From positions 32,576,642 to 32,640,641 of the forward strand of contig NC_051072.1 in assembly GCF_004664715.2 (NCBI RefSeq): a stretch of DNA of 64,000 nucleotides, in the 5' to 3' direction. The notes below the pieces were generated by a model. The model did no database searches. It worked only from the letters and a program-made list of their open reading frames with translations, and was not told the origin of the DNA. Shown here in pieces: positions 59,701 through 64,000 of this stretch. The stretch comes from Peromyscus leucopus. Its lineage: Eukaryota > Chordata > Mammalia > Rodentia > Cricetidae. The first letter of the stretch is position 1. Every line of letters starts with the position of its first letter. A program made the position numbers and the translations under genes.

Positions 59701-60655
59701 CGTCTTAACAATTGTGGTAAGTCAGAAATCAATCGCATAGATAAACTTTGTTGATTTAAAATAACATACATTGTACAGTATCTTCAAAAATTACCATTAA
59801 GGCCCTTAGGAATATAAAAAGATTCTTTGAAAATGTATTATGATGTGTTGAGAACAAGATAAATGGGAAGAGTTTTCTTCTTGTCACAAAAGATCTTCAT
59901 TTTCCTACAGTGTATTTATTTATACCTCCCTGTGTATTTTATTTTGTACATTTGTAATTTTTTACATTTTTTTGCAGTCTGCTTGAGAGAGTGACTGGCT
60001 ACTGAGAAACACAAAATTCTATTTTAGTAGTCTCTACAATAATGAAGATCAATCAGAAACTATGATGGGAAGAACCTACTGATTCTGACAAAATGGCAAT
60101 AGTATGTATACCTTGGATCACATGTCAAACACAGTTGTGTAAACAGCCTAAAGGAAGCACAGTCAGAGGGGATACTGTAGAACCTCTGTATTGCCAAGTG
60201 ATTTATTCATCTGTATTATTTACCACTTCATGTTATATTAAAGCATGTTTCATTTGATTCATTTTGTTTTTACTAAAGAGTACACATGTCTGATCATCCT
60301 GATATGGATCTTGCAACTTCCCAGTCTTTCCTGTGATATTTGTTTTGTTGGCTTCCCCATTGTCATGCCTATTCACACAAACCCCCAGAGACATCATTCT
60401 GAAACGCTTCTTTCATGGTCACACAAACACCGCCTGACTTCTCTTCAACTCCTCACACCGACTACTTACTACAAACACACAAAACTAAAACCAAAACCAA
60501 AATCAAATCAAGTGATCTCTACAGGACACACATGAATGTGTGAGTGGGTAACAATAGCATAACTTCACAAAAGATAGTACAAAGAATAGAATGTCCAGTG
60601 CCTTCTATTTGAGTGTTAACATGAAAGCAATAACAAAAGACCTATACTCAGCACG
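59701..60655. other. intergenic unique DNA
   Basis: About 950 bp without recognised gene or transposon. Confidence 0.55.
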
Positions 60656-60849
60656 TATCATCCTATGCTTCCACTTTAGGACAGTTTGGTATCAGCCTCA
60701 GTGTTACTTCTGGTAATGAAGTTTCTAATAACAGTGTTCCTGAGGTATATCTTTCTCATGGATGAAGACTTGATGGTTCCTGATGAAGCCTGATACCCAA
60801 GACGATATTACAGCTCCTCTAGATCATAGAGCTTTTCTTGATTTTGCCC

Positions 60850-61310
60850 TAAATCCTTAGATTCCTGGAGACTTCATACAACTTCTCCTAAGGAGTGGAT
60901 TCCTATAATGCTTAATCTGCATTATCAGCCTGATAAGATCCAAGATTACCTGACAGATATGCCTCTGGATATGCCTAGATGGTGAAGACAACAGTAAGTG
61001 GGTCTTCTCACATCTATTAACCACCTTGAATTGGTTAATAGATGTGAGAAGACCCACTTACTGTTGTTGGCGTCATTCCATAGGCTGGAATCATAAACTT
61101 CACCAGAAGGAGAAAGCGAAAGCTACACACAATCATTAGCTGTTCTGTGCTTCCTGATTGTGGATACAATGGGACCAGTCCCTTCAAGGTTTTGCTACTA
61201 GGCTTTCCACACTATATCTTGAAACTGTGAACTGAAATAACCCTTTCCCCCCATTCAATTGCTTTTGTCAGAGTATTTTACCACAGTAAAAGAAAAGTAA
61301 TGAAAAGACC
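60850..61310 (+). mobile_element. rodent interspersed repeat, family unresolved
   Basis: Ends with the frequent rodent repeat sequence GTGAACTGAAATAACCC ... GCTTTTGTCAGAGTATTTTAC. It includes GATTGTGGATACAATGGGACC. It is diverged and contains the palindrome at 60988-61067. Confidence 0.5.
60988..61067. repeat. 36-bp perfect inverted repeat, 8-bp loop
   Basis: Left arm 60988-61023 and right arm 61032-61067 are exact reverse complements. The loop is CCTTGAAT. Arms begin ACAACAGTAAGTGGG and end CCCACTTACTGTTGT. Confidence 0.98.
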
Positions 61311-61559
61311 TCATACTGCTGCAGACACAATGATTCAGGGTTACAGAGCAAAGACTTTTCTCTTACAGTGACTATCAATGAGCTAGGATTTAGTCTGCCT
61401 GTGGTGGCTTTCAGTACTATTAATCGTGTCTTCCTACTTCATGTATACATTGTAATCTATTTATAGTTAAATTACACTTCACATATAGTCATCTATTTAG
61501 CTGGCCTGTTTTGTATAGCTTGGTCACCTTTATACATAATTTTTACAAACTGTTTTTAC

Positions 61560-61614
61560 TGCCTTCTTTTTTTTTCTTCCTTCTTTCTTTTTTTTTACTT
61601 TTGAGAAACTTTAT
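61560..61614. repeat. T-rich low-complexity tract
   Basis: TTCTTTTTTTTTCTTCC-type sequence. Confidence 0.9.
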
Positions 61615-61689
61615 TTCAGTGTAACTATGCATAAGAAATGTATTCATATTGGTTAATGAAATGCAGTTATGTTAAAGTTATTCTTCATT

Positions 61690-61910
61690 TTATGTATGCA
61701 TACATGTTTCTCAATCTCTGTCTCTGTCTCTATCTCTGTCTCTCTCTGTCTTCAGGTGCTGTGGAGGCTGGAAGAGGGTGTAGGTTCCTTTCAAGCTGGA
61801 GTTACAGGTGTTTTTGAACTGTTCTAAGTGGATGCTGAGATCTGAACTCCAGTCTTCATGGCTGATCAGCAAGCACCCTTAACTACTGAGCCATCTCTCC
61901 AGGCTCTTGA
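61690..61910 (-). mobile_element. B2-type SINE with (TCTG)n tail
   Basis: (TCTCTG)n tract at ~61714-61751, body AGGTGCTGTGGAGGCTGG, and antisense head ACTGAGCCATCTCTCCAGGC. Confidence 0.88.
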
Positions 61911-63384
61911 ATTCTTGTCTAGATATGTACTTATAGAATCCAAGGATAGGTGTAATTGTAAAGTGTTTCATCTCTATTGCAAAGTTGTCTTCTAGAAATG
62001 TATTAAATTATCACTGAACTAGCTTACATGTGAGGGTTCTGTTTCTTCTCCCAAATAAGAATTAATTTCAAATGATTAACTCTTCACATTCCATAGACTA
62101 AAGAATTAATGCATTTGCTAATATGATAGATAGAGCTAAATTATATAATAGCCTTTAAAATTATGTTGACATACGTTTTTCCAATGTGTATTTGTTAGTA
62201 AATATTAATATTTTATCTATCCAATACTGAACATGACCACGAACATGCGCAGCATTGTTTTTATTTTGTAAAATTGGCAGATGGATAATACATTAGAAAG
62301 TCTTTCATGATGTTAGAACTACACTTCACTTTGCCTTTAAGGCCTGAAAGACCAGGCAACAACTTAATAAAGACTATGCAACAAACAGGACCTTTACTTA
62401 TTTTCAATCAATTCAGTTGTCCTTAAGATAGATTAGATGGCCATATAAACTTACAGGAGCCTTTATAAGAAAACAAGGTCAAAATCCCAAGATTTTTTTT
62501 TTTGAAAAGAAATGCCTTAATTTTTGGAAATTAGAAAGTAGCAATACAATTTGGACTTGGGAGTCTTTTTTTTTCTCTCTCTCTTTTTTAATTTCTTTTT
62601 TTTCCTTTTATTTGTGGGAGGCACAATCGTGGTGAGGTGGGTGTGGGGAGACTGTGAAGTGAGTGTGATCAGAGTGCATGATGTAAAACTTCCAAATAAT
62701 TATAAAAAATTATGTTGGAAAAAATAGAAAATAACAAATATGCAGAAAGAATACCAACTTGCCATTTTTTTCAGCAAAACTCATTTTCCTGTAACTAATG
62801 TTTCACTATTTATGCTACAGAATAATTATGTTGCATATAATAGTTAGAAATTACATGTCATACATAGTTGTGCTGAAAATGGAAAAAATATTAAAATCAA
62901 CAAAATAGTGCATTTATTATTTAAAAATTTTAATGTAGAAAAGAAGCATGCCCAAATGTCATGTTAATTATAGCTTCCTTTTAAGAAATCTATTTCTTCA
63001 AGTCAGCTTATTGAAAACACATTAATTCCTTCCAATTTTAAGGCTACATCATTTTATTGAACTTAGTGGTATTATTCCAAGTATCATCCACAGAGTTGTA
63101 GCTTTCAAGGATGATGGGGCTTAGATTAATGTCAGAGAGTTCTTGACTAATTGTGTAACAAAAGTGGAATACATTCAGAAAGGTCTCACTCTCTCTTAGG
63201 GATGCACAAGTCCCATGAATACCATTGGACATTTAACCTCTGAAAAGTGAGGAATAAATGCCCTAAGCCGAATGCACGTAGGAGAGCCAAGAAGTTTTGG
63301 GGAGTTTTGCAGGTGATATAGATACCCTTCCTTCTTTGACAAGTGCCTGAAGTATCTAACGATCCAGTCAGAAACTGCATGTCT

Positions 63385-63386
<2 letters not shown>
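61911..63386. other. intergenic AT-rich unique DNA
   Basis: No recognised gene. A pyrimidine-rich patch at ~62570-62610. Confidence 0.55.
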
Positions 63387-63446
<60 letters not shown>

Positions 63447-63605
63447 TGTGTTTTGTTTGTTTTCGGTTTCTGAGACAGGGTTTCTCTGTGTAGCCTTGGA
63501 TGTCTTGGAACTCACTCTACAGACCAGGCTGGCCTCAAATTCAGATCTACCTGCCTCTGCCTGCTGAGTGCTGGTATTAAAGGCGTGTGCCACCACCATC
63601 TGGAA
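63387..63605 (-). mobile_element. B1 SINE with long T tail
   Basis: Antisense B1. A ~47-base T run and (TG)n at 63387-63450, then GAGACAGGGTTTCTCTGTG and the B1 body to ~63604. An A-rich tract (63605-63660) follows. Confidence 0.92.
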
Positions 63606-63660
63606 AACAACACAAAACAAAAAAAAAAAAAAAACAAAAAAAAAAAAACAAAAAAAAAAA

Positions 63661-64000
63661 CCCAAAAACTGTGTGTTTTGATATTTCAACTTTGCAGTAT
63701 CTTTATGACTATGAAGTTCCTCTTACTACTCTATCATTGTAATTATATAATTTATTATTATTATTATTGTTATCAGTATTCAGGATAATGACAGATCTGA
63801 TCAAATGTACCCTGATTCTGAGGAGCAGAGTGACAGACAGGTATGGTGTGTGTTTTGAAGAACTCCTTGACCACAGAGGTACTGGTTGCTAGTAGAAAGT
63901 AAGAAAATTCATTGCATACAAACCTCAGAAACTATTACTGAGTCCATGTTTGGAAGTGACAGAGGAAAGAGGAAATGGAAGAGGAAAGGAGGGAAGGAGG
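63661..64000. other. intergenic DNA at the window edge
   Basis: (TTA)n-like patch at ~63750-63770 and a purine-rich end (63960-64000). No gene recognised. Confidence 0.6.

Overview
The window is mammalian nuclear DNA, most likely from a cricetid rodent (hamster, deer-mouse or vole group). The evidence is the repeat set: B1 SINEs of the form containing CAGGAAAGGCGCAAAGCTAC, B2 SINEs, an ID (BC1-type) SINE and rodent Lx/L1 LINEs. The species cannot be fixed from the sequence alone. The only protein-coding gene I can support is ISL1 (Islet-1), a LIM-homeodomain transcription factor. It lies on the + strand in the first 11.3 kb.

ISL1 is complete. The start codon is at 378 and the stop codon at 10038-10040. 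Six coding exons (378-405, 1319-1508, 4232-4491, 6269-6555, 7772-7939, 9924-10040) join without a frame error into 349 codons. They encode two LIM zinc-binding domains, a homeodomain, an LDB/LHX-partner-binding stretch and the C-terminal tail. Every intron is GT-AG. The proximal promoter (CCAAT boxes, CRE-like site, no TATA box) sits in the first ~100 bases. The 3' UTR carries several AATAAA signals, the last near 11.22 kb. Exon 5 has an in-frame internal acceptor exactly 69 bp into the exon, which matches the known Isl1-beta splice form.

From about 11.3 kb to 64 kb the window is a gene desert. The first ~19.7 kb (gene plus ~8 kb of 3' flank) shows no recognisable SINE or LINE, as expected for dense cis-regulatory DNA. 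Candidate regulatory blocks are 12.38-12.73 kb (paired TAAT-type sites, TCF/LEF and forkhead matches), CpG-rich patches at 11.88-12.11 and 15.48-15.96 kb, and a repeat-free block at 29.3-30.3 kb. A strong internal-exon signature at 18329-18420 and a terminal-exon signature at 30884-31060 could belong to an unannotated downstream transcript.

From 19.7 kb on, retrotransposons accumulate. The main one is a structurally complete but decayed antisense L1 (48085-55796, flanked by a TGAAAATAG duplication). Nested in it are a B1 SINE and a 5'-inverted (twin-primed) younger L1. There are also a ~2 kb Lx-type L1 3' end (38.7-40.7 kb), several L1 3'-UTR fragments, many B1, B2, B4-like and ID SINEs, an old LINE-2 fragment, LTR-like pieces, and a 36-bp perfect palindrome at 61 kb. 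No CRISPR array, bacterial-type operon or other non-eukaryotic system is present.
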